DNA of 64,000 nucleotides from CAWCQC01 sp963819905 (GCA_963819905.1 CAWFXP010000005.1:186001-250000), one strand, 5' to 3'; shown: positions 7,510 to 15,605, counted from the stretch's first letter. Notes: generated by a model not told the origin, from the letters alone. Numbers and translations are program-made.

Positions 7510-8823
7510 CTACAGGTCGCGGAGGAAGCTCGGCGGCTCGAGCGCAGCGTTCTCGCCGGAGGCGGCGGACATCGCGGACAGCCGTGCGGCGGCCGGGCGC
7601 GGGCTCTTTCCGATTCCGGTCGCGATCACCGTGACCCAGATCTGCCCGTTCAGCCGAGAATCGACGGTCGCCCCGAAGATGATGTTCGTATCGTCGGTCG
7701 CGGCCGCGCGAACGACCTCGGCGGCCTCGGTGACCTCGACGAGCCCCATGTCGTCCCCTCCCGCGATCGAGAGGAGGATCCCGCGAGCGCCGGTGATCTC
7801 GGCGTCGATCAGCGGTGAGTTGAGCGCACGCTGAGCGGCTTCGTGCGCCCGGTGCTCGCCGGTCGCGAAGCCGATTCCCATGAGGGCCGAGCCCGCATCT
7901 CGCATGATCGTCCGGACGTCCGCGAAGTCGAGGTTGATGAGGCCCGGCATCGTGATCAGGTCGCAGATGCCCTGGACGCCCTGCCTGAGGACGTCGTCGG
8001 CAATCCGGAACGCCTCGATCATCGAGGTCGAGCGATCGAGAACCTCGAGCAGGCGGTCGTTCGGAATGACGATCACCGTGTCGCAGACCGAGCGCAGCTC
8101 GTGCACGCCTGCGTCGGCCTGGGCCTGGCGGCGCGTTCCCTCGAAGCGGAAGGGCATCGTGACGATCCCGACCGTGAGCGCGCCGACCTCCCGGGCGATG
8201 CGGGCGACGACCGGGGCCGCGCCCGAGCCGGTGCCACCGCCCTCGCCGGCGGTGACGAAGACCATGTCCGAACCGCGGAGGACGTGCTTGATCTGGTCGT
8301 AGGCGTCCTCGGCCGCACGCCGCCCGATCTCGGGGTCGGCGCCGGAGCCAAGGCCCTGCGTCAACTCGCGCCCGATGTGCATCTTCACCGGCGCATCCGA
8401 CATCCGGAGCTGCTGGATGTCCGTGTTGAGCGCGACGAACTCGACCTGCGAGATGCCGGACTCGATCATCCGGTTGACCGCGTTCAGCCCGCCGCCACCC
8501 ACGCCGACGACGCGTATCACAGCGAGGTAGGCGGCCGAATCGGCCTTGGGAGCTCGGGACGGGCGTGGGCCCTCGCGTGGGGGCGGCACCAGCGGAGCAG
8601 CCTCGGCGAGGCGCATGACGGGAGGCTCGGGTGCCAGCTCGGCGCGCTCGGCGTGCGGAGGCTCGGAGTCGCTCTCGGGCTCGGCGGCGCTCGCGGCAAC
8701 GTCCTCGAACGGGTACGCCGCCTCGACCGTCGGCATGTCCTCGACCGGCACGAGCGGCCGCTCGGATCTGCGCTGACCCGCCTCGGTCGCCTTGAACAGC
8801 TCCGTGAGTGGCCCTTCACGCAT
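7510..8823 (-). CDS. ftsZ: FtsZ cell-division GTPase with ~100-residue N-terminal extension
   Basis: A 437-residue tubulin homologue. The GTPase core starts near residue 102 with IRVVGVGGGGLNAVNRM. The tubulin signature GGGTGSG is at 195-201 and the catalytic T7 loop is INLDFADVR. The tail EPPSFLRDL resembles the conserved C-terminal peptide that binds FtsA, SepF or ZipA. Residues 1-100 are unusual: a short basic/amphipathic helix (PLTELFKATEAGQRR) and then an acidic, Pro/Ala-rich linker. FtsZ normally has only ~10 residues there. The gene is not in a division-and-cell-wall cluster. ATG at 8823 is chosen because it overlaps the parA stop by eight bases, so translation is coupled. Confidence 0.92.
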   Translation of the reverse strand: MREGPLTELFKATEAGQRRSERPLVPVEDMPTVEAAYPFEDVAASAAEPESDSEPPHAERAELAPEPPVMRLAEAAPLVPPPREGPRPSRAPKADSAAYLAVIRVVGVGGGGLNAVNRMIESGISQVEFVALNTDIQQLRMSDAPVKMHIGRELTQGLGSGADPEIGRRAAEDAYDQIKHVLRGSDMVFVTAGEGGGTGSGAAPVVARIAREVGALTVGIVTMPFRFEGTRRQAQADAGVHELRSVCDTVIVIPNDRLLEVLDRSTSMIEAFRIADDVLRQGVQGICDLITMPGLINLDFADVRTIMRDAGSALMGIGFATGEHRAHEAAQRALNSPLIDAEITGARGILLSIAGGDDMGLVEVTEAAEVVRAAATDDTNIIFGATVDSRLNGQIWVTVIATGIGKSPRPAAARLSAMSAASGENAALEPPSFLRDL

Positions 8824-9643
8824 GCTTGCGCGCCTTCGCACCGTTCAGCACCTCCTTCGCGAGATCCCGGTAGGCCTCCGCCGCGGCGCCGGTGGGGTCG
8901 TACTTCAGGACCGAGCTCCCCTGCACGGGCGCCTCGGCATAGCGGACGGTCTTCCGGATGCGGGTGTCGAAGACCGTGTCGCCGAAGTTCTCCTTCAACA
9001 TGTCGATCGCCTCGCGGCTATGGAGCGTGCGTGCGTCGTACATCGTCGGCAGGATCCCGCGGATGTCGACCGTCGGATTGAGGTTCTCGCGGATCATCCC
9101 GAGCGTGTTCTGGAGCTGCACGAGCCCGCGCAGCGACAGGTACTCGCACTGGACGGGAACGATGACCTCGTCCGCAGCCGTGAGCGCGTTGATCGTCAGC
9201 AGGCCGAGCGACGGCGGCGTGTCGATCAGGATGTAGTCGTAGTCCGCCCTGATCGGTAGCAGCGCCTTCTGCAGGGCGCGCTCCCGGCCGATCATGCTGG
9301 ACAACGCGAGCTCGGCGCCGGCGAGATCGATCGACGACACGGCGACGTCGACCTCCGCATGGTGGATGATCTCCTCGATCGGCATCGACCGCACGAGCAC
9401 GTCGAACATCGAACGGTCGAGCTTGTCGGGATTCAGGCCCTGGCTCATCGTGAGATTGCCCTGGGGGTCGAGATCGATCGCCAGCACGTCGAGCCCGTGC
9501 TCCTTGAAGGCGACGGCGAGGTTGAGCGTCGTCGTGGTCTTCGCCACGCCGCCTTTCTGATTCGCAAACGCGATGACCTTGCCGAGCTTCACCGCTTCGG
9601 CAGCCGGTGCACGTGAGTGAAACCGCGAGAGTAGTGCGACCAT
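8816..9643 (-). CDS. ParA/Soj-type ATPase without an adjacent ParB
   Basis: A 275-residue deviant-Walker ATPase. KGGVAKTTTT (30-39) carries the signature lysine, DLDPQGN (58-64) is the A' motif, and the DTPPSLGLLTINAL segment is the Walker B region. Family members position chromosomes, plasmids, division rings or other cargo by ATP-dependent dimerisation on DNA or membrane. No parB, 16S methyltransferase or origin genes are nearby. The downstream, translationally coupled gene is ftsZ, so a role in division-site placement (as for MipZ or MinD, which belong to the same superfamily) is plausible. The start at 9643 follows an AAGAAGG ribosome-binding site five bases upstream. The longer in-frame N-terminus is Arg/Ser-rich shadow sequence. 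Confidence 0.9.
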   Translation of the reverse strand: MVALLSRFHSRAPAAEAVKLGKVIAFANQKGGVAKTTTTLNLAVAFKEHGLDVLAIDLDPQGNLTMSQGLNPDKLDRSMFDVLVRSMPIEEIIHHAEVDVAVSSIDLAGAELALSSMIGRERALQKALLPIRADYDYILIDTPPSLGLLTINALTAADEVIVPVQCEYLSLRGLVQLQNTLGMIRENLNPTVDIRGILPTMYDARTLHSREAIDMLKENFGDTVFDTRIRKTVRYAEAPVQGSSVLKYDPTGAAAEAYRDLAKEVLNGAKARKHA

Positions 9644-9665
9644 GGCGCCCTTCTTTCTCGCCGGG

Positions 9666-10169
9666 CTAACACAATCCTTCTCGTGCTCCTGTCGGCGCTT
9701 TTCGGCTCGGCGAGCCGGCCGGCCGCACGTCCTGCGCGACCGGGAATGCGCGCCGACCAGCCCCGAGAGCGAGCGCAGCCAGGAGGCCCGCGACCGACAG
9801 GACGGCGAGAACGGGCTGCGCGGGTGAGAACCACTCGACGGCGCCGGCGGAGCCGAGCGCGAGGACGACCGCCTTGTTGCAGACCGGGCACCCGACGGCG
9901 AGCAGCGCGAGCAGCCCACCACCCGCCGCGACGCGGCTCACACGCCCGTCCCTCGCCACGAGCAATCCGACGAGGACGGACGAGGCGATCCAGACGGGAT
10001 AGGCCCAACCGGCCGGCGCGATCGCTCGTCCGAAGAGCGGCGTGTCGATCAGATCCGTCGGCACGCCTGTAGCGACGGCAACGCCGAACGCCGCGGCAAG
10101 CGCGGCGACGAGACCGAGACGGGGCTGACGCTGCGGCATCGTCCCCGGCGACACGGACACCCGGCGCAC
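9666..10169 (-). CDS. Small integral membrane protein with GCPVCNK motif
   Basis: A 167-residue protein with about four or five hydrophobic segments (near residues 18-35, 57-72, 82-96, 99-114 and 120-137). The striking feature is GCPVCNK, with C94 and C97, at the edge of a membrane helix. A CxxC at that place suggests redox or metal chemistry (thiol exchange with an extracytoplasmic partner, or heme/copper handling), but I cannot assign a family. The GTG at 10169 is preferred over the ATG at 10139 because TACACT lies seven bases upstream of the GTG. It precedes parA and ftsZ on the same strand with 22 bases between, so the three may be one transcript. Confidence 0.72.
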   Translation of the reverse strand: MRRVSVSPGTMPQRQPRLGLVAALAAAFGVAVATGVPTDLIDTPLFGRAIAPAGWAYPVWIASSVLVGLLVARDGRVSRVAAGGGLLALLAVGCPVCNKAVVLALGSAGAVEWFSPAQPVLAVLSVAGLLAALALGAGRRAFPVAQDVRPAGSPSRKAPTGAREGLC

Positions 10170-10299
10170 GAGACCGAGTGTAGTCAGCTGATCGGCGGAC
10201 ACCTTCCCGTCCGCGCGAGCCGGAGAACGCGCGCCGCGACCCCCCCGAGGTAGGAGTTCAGCCGTCCGACGTGAATGCCGCTGCGGGTAGGACACGCTG

Positions 10300-11232
10300 A
10301 TGCACGTTCCCAGCCGCACCGAGATCGAGCAGGCCGCCCGCGCGGGGCTCGATCGCCTCACCGAGGCGCTTCAGCGACTCGTCCGGCGCCTGGACGGAGC
10401 GCATCGCCGCGGCGCCTTGCGCGCCTCCCGCTGGAGGGCGCCGGAGGAGATCCGACTCAGGCAGGCACGACGCAGCCTGTGGAAGGCGGAGCTGCTTCAT
10501 CGTCTCCGGGTCACACGAGCGCGGGTCGAGCTCGGCCGGGCGCAGAGGACGTATCGCAGGGGGTGCCAGCGGGCGGAGCGCGCCGTCCGGAAGGCCGAGA
10601 AGGTGTCGGCGGACGCCGTCTCGCGCGCGGATGCACACCTGCGCGACGTCGGCCGCCCGCGGGAGATCGCGAGCTACGGCCCGTTCTCCCTGCGGGACGA
10701 CTCGCTGCACAGCCCCGAGTGGGACGTCTCGCTCGCCTCCGTTCACGCAGTGATCCTCCCGGCTGAGTCCGCCGCCCTGAAGGGCGTCGGCAGCGGCGCG
10801 CTCCCGCGCTCGGATCCGCAGCACCATCCCCGCCGAAGCCGCCTGGCGCTGCGAAGTCGCCAGGGCGAGAGCAGCCACGACTTCCCGCGGCGCGACGGCG
10901 ACGCCCGCGAGTTCGCGCGCCTCGTGAACATCGCGTCTCTGAATGCCGGCCGCTTCGATCAGCAGCGCCGCGAGGACATGAGCCTGGCCGCCGAGCATCT
11001 CGAGGAGACCCGGTTGTGGGCTGCCACCCGACTCGCAGCCGCGCAGAAACTGCTCGACGCGACGCTCTCGGACACGGCCGCTCTCGACGCGGCGAGAGGG
11101 CGCCTCGCGCAGGAACGGCACGATACGTCCGAGATCGACGCCCGCCGGGAGGCCGTTGCCGCTCTCGAGAACGAGGCCAGGGCAGCTCGTCTCGGGATTC
11201 CGCCCGATCCCGAGGACGTGCCGACCGAGTAA
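10300..11232 (+). CDS. Uncharacterised helical protein with a central beta-rich insert
   Basis: A 310-residue cytoplasmic protein rich in Arg, Glu and Ala. Residues ~1-105 and ~205-295 are predicted helical, probably coiled coil. Between them sits a short non-helical segment containing REIASYGPFSLRDDSLHS and a SVHAVI strand, resembling a small PH-like or strand-swapped module. I do not recognise a family. The ATG at 10300 lies six bases after TAGGAC, matching the leaderless spacing seen at many genes here, which supports this strand over the Arg-rich opposite frame. It stands alone between divergent and convergent neighbours. Confidence 0.6.
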   Translation: MHVPSRTEIEQAARAGLDRLTEALQRLVRRLDGAHRRGALRASRWRAPEEIRLRQARRSLWKAELLHRLRVTRARVELGRAQRTYRRGCQRAERAVRKAEKVSADAVSRADAHLRDVGRPREIASYGPFSLRDDSLHSPEWDVSLASVHAVILPAESAALKGVGSGALPRSDPQHHPRRSRLALRSRQGESSHDFPRRDGDAREFARLVNIASLNAGRFDQQRREDMSLAAEHLEETRLWAATRLAAAQKLLDATLSDTAALDAARGRLAQERHDTSEIDARREAVAALENEARAARLGIPPDPEDVPTE

Positions 11233-11304
11233 CCGACGCGGGCGCTCTCGGATCAGCCCGCCGGTGAGCCTCCTCGTGCGAGGCGTCCAGGAGCGCGCGG
11301 AGCT

Positions 11305-12249
11305 TCAGCGTCTGAACGCGAGGAGGGAGAGCATCTCGAAGCAGACGTTGGCTGCGAGCAGGGCTGTGATTCCGGGCCACGCGTTTTCGGCTGAGGGAGC
11401 CACCTCCACGCAGTCGAAGCCGCGGAAGTCGAGCCCGGCAAGACAGCGGACGTACGTGAGCGCCTCTCGGCTCGTCGGTCCGGCGACCTCGGGCGTTCCG
11501 GTACCCGGAGCGAACGCGGGATCGACGAAGTCGATGTCGAACGAAAGGAAGCACGGCCCGCTCCCGGCGCGCTCCCGGACCCTGAGCGAGAACTCACCGG
11601 GACCGAGCGCTGCCAGCTCTTCGAACGACAGCGCGTCGAGCCCGAGCTCCGCCGGCATGCGCATGTCACTCGCTCCGTAGAGCGAGCCGCGCAGGCCCGC
11701 CTGCACCGACCGGGCCGGGTCGATGAGGCCTTCCTCGACCGCGCGACGCACGACGCTGCCGTGGAAGACCTTCTGGCCGAAGTACTCGTCCCACAGGTCA
11801 TGGTGCGCGTCGAGCTGGATCAGCCCGAGCGGGCCATGGACCGCGGCGAGCGCTCGAAGCTCCGCGAGGAGCACCGTGTGGTCGCCTCCCAGGCAGAGGG
11901 TGACGATTCCCGCCCGCGCCACCTCCTCGACCGCGGCCCGAGTGCGTTCCAGCGACTCGACCACGTATCCGGGGACGGTCGGGGCGTCACCCCAGTCGAC
12001 GATCGAGAGCCGGTCGGCGACGTTCACGCCGAGGAGCGGGTTGTACGGCCGGATCAGCGCCGACGCGCTCCGGATCGCCTCCGGTCCGAAACGAGCCCCG
12101 CTTCGGAAGGAGACCGCGTCGTCCGTGGGGATCCCGATGACGGCGACGTCGACCTCGTCGGTCGCGCGAACGTGGGGAGCCCGCATGAACGTCCGGACAC
12201 CGGCATACCGCGGTGTCTCGAGGGCGTCCGGTGGGCCGTAACGCGGCAC
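11305..12249 (-). CDS. speB: Agmatinase / ureohydrolase family protein
   Basis: A 314-residue member of the arginase-agmatinase-formiminoglutamase superfamily, which hydrolyses guanidino compounds with a binuclear manganese centre. Metal-ligand motifs are GGDHT (121-125), DAHHD (147-151) and SFDIDFVDP (235-243), followed by PGTGTPEVAG. These are all intact, so it should be active. Agmatinase (agmatine to putrescine and urea) is the most common assignment for this length, but other guanidino substrates are possible. A consensus TATAAT (12263-12258, minus strand) lies eight bases before the GTG start, the best -10 element in the window. Confidence 0.86.
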   Translation of the reverse strand: MPRYGPPDALETPRYAGVRTFMRAPHVRATDEVDVAVIGIPTDDAVSFRSGARFGPEAIRSASALIRPYNPLLGVNVADRLSIVDWGDAPTVPGYVVESLERTRAAVEEVARAGIVTLCLGGDHTVLLAELRALAAVHGPLGLIQLDAHHDLWDEYFGQKVFHGSVVRRAVEEGLIDPARSVQAGLRGSLYGASDMRMPAELGLDALSFEELAALGPGEFSLRVRERAGSGPCFLSFDIDFVDPAFAPGTGTPEVAGPTSREALTYVRCLAGLDFRGFDCVEVAPSAENAWPGITALLAANVCFEMLSLLAFRR

Positions 12250-12257
12250 GGCGGGCG

Positions 12258-12263
12258 ATTATA
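12258..12263 (-). promoter_or_regulatory. TATAAT -10 element for the agmatinase gene
   Basis: A perfect consensus -10 hexamer on the minus strand, ending eight bases before the GTG start at 12249. The predicted transcription start falls at or within a base or two of the start codon, implying a leaderless mRNA. Confidence 0.6.
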
Positions 12264-12268
12264 TGTCG

Positions 12269-12526
12269 CTACCCCCGGCGTCCACCCCCCTCCGTTCGGC
12301 CACTGTGCTCGTGCCCATGCCGGGGCTCGCCACCGGCGAGGGCGGCGTCGAGCTCCGAGAGAGCCCGGCGTGCACGGCCGTTCTCGACGCCCTCGGCGAC
12401 CGCCCACGCCTCGCCGTCGCGCAGAAGCCCTCGCAGCTCGTCGAGAAGGGCCGCCGGATCGCCCGTCCCCGACCGCAGCCGGTCGATGCGCTCCAGTCGC
12501 TCGATGACCCGTCGCGCCTCGTCCAT
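12269..12526 (-). CDS. Small hypothetical helical protein
   Basis: An 85-residue protein beginning MDEARRVIERLERIDRL, with two predicted helices and a Gly/His/Arg-rich tail. TACGGT lies exactly six bases before the ATG at 12526, the leaderless arrangement found at many genes here, which is the main reason to accept such a short gene. It ends 19 bases before the agmatinase start. No function can be proposed. Confidence 0.55.
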   Translation of the reverse strand: MDEARRVIERLERIDRLRSGTGDPAALLDELRGLLRDGEAWAVAEGVENGRARRALSELDAALAGGEPRHGHEHSGRTEGGGRRG

Positions 12527-12670
12527 GCACCGACCGTAGCGCGGACATTCGCGCGGGACAGTGTCAACTCGTGTCGGTTCAGCCACAGGCTCGTGACGAC
12601 CCGGGATCAGGACACAACCCGTGCGCCCCGCCGGCCGGCGAGCCGCGCTCCGTGGTGAAGGCAGGCGTGC

Positions 12671-13936
12671 TCAGCCGGCGGCGACCACACGGGCCGCCGC
12701 GGTCAGCTGCGGACGTGGCCGCAGGCCGAGAAGCGCGTCGTCGAGGGCACTGATCAGCGTTTCCCGGGAATCGCTCAAGAGACTCTCGACGAGCGCTCGT
12801 CGGACGGCGTCCTCGGCACGACCACCCGGGCCGTCGCCATCGACGAGCGAGCGAAGTGCCTGCACGAGCTCCGCCCGGTCGCTCGGCGCCTCGCCGAGCA
12901 GCGCAGCCGCCCGCATCGCCGCAGCCCAGGAGCCCTCGTCCCCGCCGAGCAGCGTGACGAGCGCCTCCCGCAGCTCGTCGGATCGCATCGGCCCCCGGTT
13001 GAAGAGCGCGATCTCGTACCGCTCGAGCGCCTCGAGCACCTCGCCGTCACAGGGGCCTTCGGCCAGGCGCCGGAGCAGCTCCTCGGCGAGCTTGCCGCGG
13101 AACGGGTCGAGTCTCGTCGCCTCCCCCGGCGGCTCCTGAGCGGCGAGCGGCGGAACCGGGCGGATGTTGTAGGACTGCCAGTCGAGCCGTTCGAAGATGA
13201 CGGGGCCGGCCGCGATCGCGCCGGGCGTCGCGAGCCGGAGCGCGCTGACGACCCGGGCGACCTCGAGCGGCGCATCCGGTACCTCCGGCGCGGCGGCGTC
13301 GAGCTCCCGTTCGATCTCGAGCAGGAGCGTCCGGTCGACCTCGCGACCGAAATCGCGCGGCAGCAGCCGTCCCGCGTCCGGCCACGTAGCGGAGAGCTCG
13401 CCCCGTGCCGCCGGCCGAACCCGCGTCCCCGGGGCGAGCTCGACCGGGCCGCCCGCGGTGAGGCCGACGAGCGGCGTGAGGGCGCCGTAGAGGCGGGTTG
13501 CCCCGAAGAGCGTCTTCTCGAGCTCCGCGTAGACCTGGTCGAACGCCGAGTCGTCCCAGTCGAACCCGGCACACCGCTCCGCGAGACGCTCGAGCACCGG
13601 AATGAGGACGACCCGGCGCAGCGCCTCGTCCTCCCCCGCCCTCGCGCTCGAATGCGCACGGGCAAGAATCCCGGCGGCCGGCTCGTCCTTCAGCGCGGCC
13701 AAGGCGGCCAGCGCGTCCTCGCGCTCTCCAAGCCAGCCGGCCCGTACCTCGACGAACGCTCCCACGAGCGGGCGGTACTCGTAGAGGGTCGGCCGGTCGA
13801 CGCCGCCGTGCTCCTCGAGCGAGACCGGCATCTCCGCGCCGGCCTCGAGCTCGGCCGCGAGCGCGAAGAACGAGCCCAGGCAGAAGTTGCGAAGGGCACG
13901 ATGGAGATGGGGCGAGCGAACAGGCCGTTCCGCCAC
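12671..13936 (-). CDS. Uncharacterised protein, C-terminal part HEPN-like by pattern
   Basis: A 421-residue soluble protein I cannot place with certainty. The N-terminal two thirds contain a beta-rich region (ELAPGTRVRPA, the LLPRDFGREVDRTLLLEIE stretch). The C-terminal third, from LERYEIALFNR through REALVTLLGGDEGSWAAAMRAAALLGE and a helical end, follows the hydrophobic rhythm of HEPN domains in ApeA-like proteins. However, the expected Rx4-6H ribonuclease motif is not present: VDGDG occupies the likely place of IVHG. The GTG start is ten bases downstream of the glycosylase stop, so the two form an operon. Role unknown. An abortive-infection or RNA-related link would be speculative. Confidence 0.55.
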   Translation of the reverse strand: MAERPVRSPHLHRALRNFCLGSFFALAAELEAGAEMPVSLEEHGGVDRPTLYEYRPLVGAFVEVRAGWLGEREDALAALAALKDEPAAGILARAHSSARAGEDEALRRVVLIPVLERLAERCAGFDWDDSAFDQVYAELEKTLFGATRLYGALTPLVGLTAGGPVELAPGTRVRPAARGELSATWPDAGRLLPRDFGREVDRTLLLEIERELDAAAPEVPDAPLEVARVVSALRLATPGAIAAGPVIFERLDWQSYNIRPVPPLAAQEPPGEATRLDPFRGKLAEELLRRLAEGPCDGEVLEALERYEIALFNRGPMRSDELREALVTLLGGDEGSWAAAMRAAALLGEAPSDRAELVQALRSLVDGDGPGGRAEDAVRRALVESLLSDSRETLISALDDALLGLRPRPQLTAAARVVAAG

Positions 13937-13945
13937 GCCCGACGG

Positions 13946-14689
13946 TTACGCGCTCACCGCGCCCGTTCCTGCCTGGCAGGCGGGACACCAGTACGCGGTT
14001 CGCGCACCGTCGCCCTGCTTGCGCGCCGCGATCGGGGTCGTGCACCGGCGGCACGGCAGGCCGGCCCGGCGGTACACCGCCCGCGGCCGCCGCCCGCCGC
14101 TCATCGCCTCGGCTGCGGCTCGGAGAACACGCCGGAGATCGTCGTCGGTCAGGTCGGACAGCGTGCTCCAGGGCGAGATGCCGGCAAGGAACAGGGCCTC
14201 GGCGCGCCACATGTTCCCGATCCCGGCAACGAGGCGCTGGTCGAGGAGCGCCTCGCCGATCTCGCGCGAGGAGCCCGCCGCCCGCAGCCCTCGTATCATG
14301 CCGTCCAGGTCGGGTGGGTTGGCCAGGATATCGGGTCCGAGCCTGTCGACCGCGGCCCGTCCCAGCTCGAGGACGGGCCCATTCCAGAGCACCGCCTCGT
14401 GGTCGTCCCCGCGAAGCACGAGCCACGGCGAGCCTGTCCTCGCCATACCGGCCGGCCGGACGTGCCAGCGTCCGCGCATCCGCAGGTGGCTCCGCAAGAC
14501 GGTCCCATCCTCGAACGTCAGCAGCAGGTTCTTGCCGACCGCCTCGGATCGAACCAGGCGCTTTCCGTCGAGACGCGGAGCGATCCCGAGCGCAGCGGCC
14601 CTCGGGTGCGGCGACTCGACGGCGACGATCTGCCCCTCGAGGACACGCAGGCGAGCGGCTGCGCGGCGCAGGCTGTCACCCTCCGGCAC
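13946..14689 (-). CDS. nei: Fpg/Nei-family DNA glycosylase (endonuclease VIII-like)
   Basis: A 247-residue base-excision repair enzyme. Mature residues begin PEGDSL after the initiator, so Pro and Glu supply the catalytic amine and acid. PEGD is the Nei-type form, whereas MutM has PELPE. The helix-two-turn-helix is at RLVAGIGNMWRAEALF. The zinc finger (CRRC ... CPAC) at the C-terminus is complete. The protein should remove oxidised pyrimidines or purines and nick DNA. TAGGCT lies six bases before the GTG start at 14689. A second glycosylase of another fold is at 22134. Confidence 0.9.
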   Translation of the reverse strand: MPEGDSLRRAAARLRVLEGQIVAVESPHPRAAALGIAPRLDGKRLVRSEAVGKNLLLTFEDGTVLRSHLRMRGRWHVRPAGMARTGSPWLVLRGDDHEAVLWNGPVLELGRAAVDRLGPDILANPPDLDGMIRGLRAAGSSREIGEALLDQRLVAGIGNMWRAEALFLAGISPWSTLSDLTDDDLRRVLRAAAEAMSGGRRPRAVYRRAGLPCRRCTTPIAARKQGDGARTAYWCPACQAGTGAVSA

Positions 14690-15078
14690 CCTGCCAGCCT
14701 AGCGTCGTGAGGACAGCCGTCACGACACCCGAGGCCCGTGCCCCGGTGGCCGTTGCAGGCTGCCGGCGGGCAAGCAAGGCTGCGTTCGGTCGCCGAACAG
14801 GGAGACGAAGAGGGCTCGCCGGGCGGGAGGATGGCGTACCTCTCTGCCGTCCCCGCGACGGGCCGGACAGGTCCGGCCCCTACGGGACCGCGAGCGGGCG
14901 GTATGCGTCGGACAGATCCGGCCCCTACGGGACGCGCGAAGGGGCGTGTGTGCGTCGGACAGGTCCGGCCCCTACGGGACCGCGAGCGGGCGTGCGTCGT
15001 GGGGTGGGACCTGTCCCGCCCCGGATCCCTCGGGACGGAAGCGCGTTCTCCTCCGCTCGCGGAGGCTAGGATCGCCGC
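14690..15078. other. 389-base intergenic region carrying a palindromic repeat array
   Basis: The region separates divergently transcribed nei and the frameshifted gene at 15079. Its 5' part includes the TAGGCT -10 of nei (14696-14701). The middle holds three spaced copies of the GGACAGGTCCGGCCCC repeat and a diverged fourth near 15006. A TAGGAT hexamer (15067-15072) ends the region. No coding sequence is credible: frames through the repeat give meaningless periodic peptides. Confidence 0.6.
14865..14992. repeat. Three interspersed copies of the GGACAGGTCCGGCCCCTACG repeat
   Basis: Copies begin at 14865, 14910 and 14957 (spacing 45-47 bases). Each consists of GGACAGGTCCGGCCCCTACG followed by GGAC and a CGCGAGCGGGCG-like spacer. 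The second copy has a G-to-A change in GGTCC. A diverged element with GGGACCTGTCCC follows near 15006. The same repeat occurs at 44482-44543. The palindromic core can form a hairpin in RNA or single-stranded DNA. Confidence 0.75.
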
Positions 15079-15605
15079 ATGGCTGCGATTCTCGAGGGCT
15101 GGCAGTCGACGCAGCGTCAGCGTGACGACGGCACGATCGACTCCCTGCAGAGCGCCCGCGTGTCCGCTCCCGTCGTCCCGATGAGCGAGGAAGGAGCGGC
15201 GCGCCTCGGGCCGGGCGTACTGGCAGGCGGTCGAGGCCTCCACCGGCCGCCTGATTCGTGCACGGGAACGACCGGACGGGCTGGAGCTTCGGCTGCTCGC
15301 CCGAGACCCTGTCTTGCTCGCGTTCGGCCCGCCCGAGCTGACTGGCCGCGGACGGCCAGGTGTCGTGCCGGTACCCGATCCGAGGCGGGATTCTGGCCCG
15401 CCGGGAGGCCGGGGCGATCACGCTCGCCCAGACCGGGGAGGACGCCGTCGTGCTCACCTCCAGCCTGACGGGCTTCGAGGCGCGGCTCGCCGCGCCGCCG
15501 GGGCGTCCGCCGTGGACGGGCACGCTCTACCAGCACGTTCAGGCTCGGATCCACGTGGCGATCAGCAGGCGCTACTTCTCCCGGCTCGCGCGGATCAGGC
15601 CGTGA
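15079..15605 (+). pseudogene. Frameshifted gene for an uncharacterised YWQAVEASTGR-type protein
   Basis: Three consecutive frames carry protein-like sequence. Frame one starts at ATG 15079 (six bases after TAGGAT) and includes MSEE at 15181. The sensible continuation RAYWQAVEASTGRLIR lies one frame later (about 15194-15340), and CRYPIRGGILARREAGAI to a TGA at 15603-15605 lies in a third frame. Two single-base insertions, near 15190 and 15340, would explain this. The three pieces together look like one protein of ~140-175 residues. Whether these are true mutations or sequencing errors cannot be decided here. The last codons overlap the next gene by four bases (GTGA), so this was the first gene of a two-gene operon. 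Confidence 0.6.

Noticed and set aside
9644..9922. N-terminal extension of ParA by 93 codons
   Set aside because: The extra sequence is Arg/Ser/Pro-rich and antisense to the membrane protein gene. The ATG at 9643 has a good ribosome-binding site and fits the family length.
10258..11121. Minus-strand frame opposite the helical protein
   Set aside because: It has Arg-rich, patternless sequence and no start signal, whereas the plus-strand gene has a TAGGAC-N6-ATG and balanced composition. Some uncertainty remains.
14865..14992. Possible CRISPR array
   Set aside because: Only three copies, the repeat itself is palindromic, the spacers are similar to each other rather than unique, and no cas gene is nearby.
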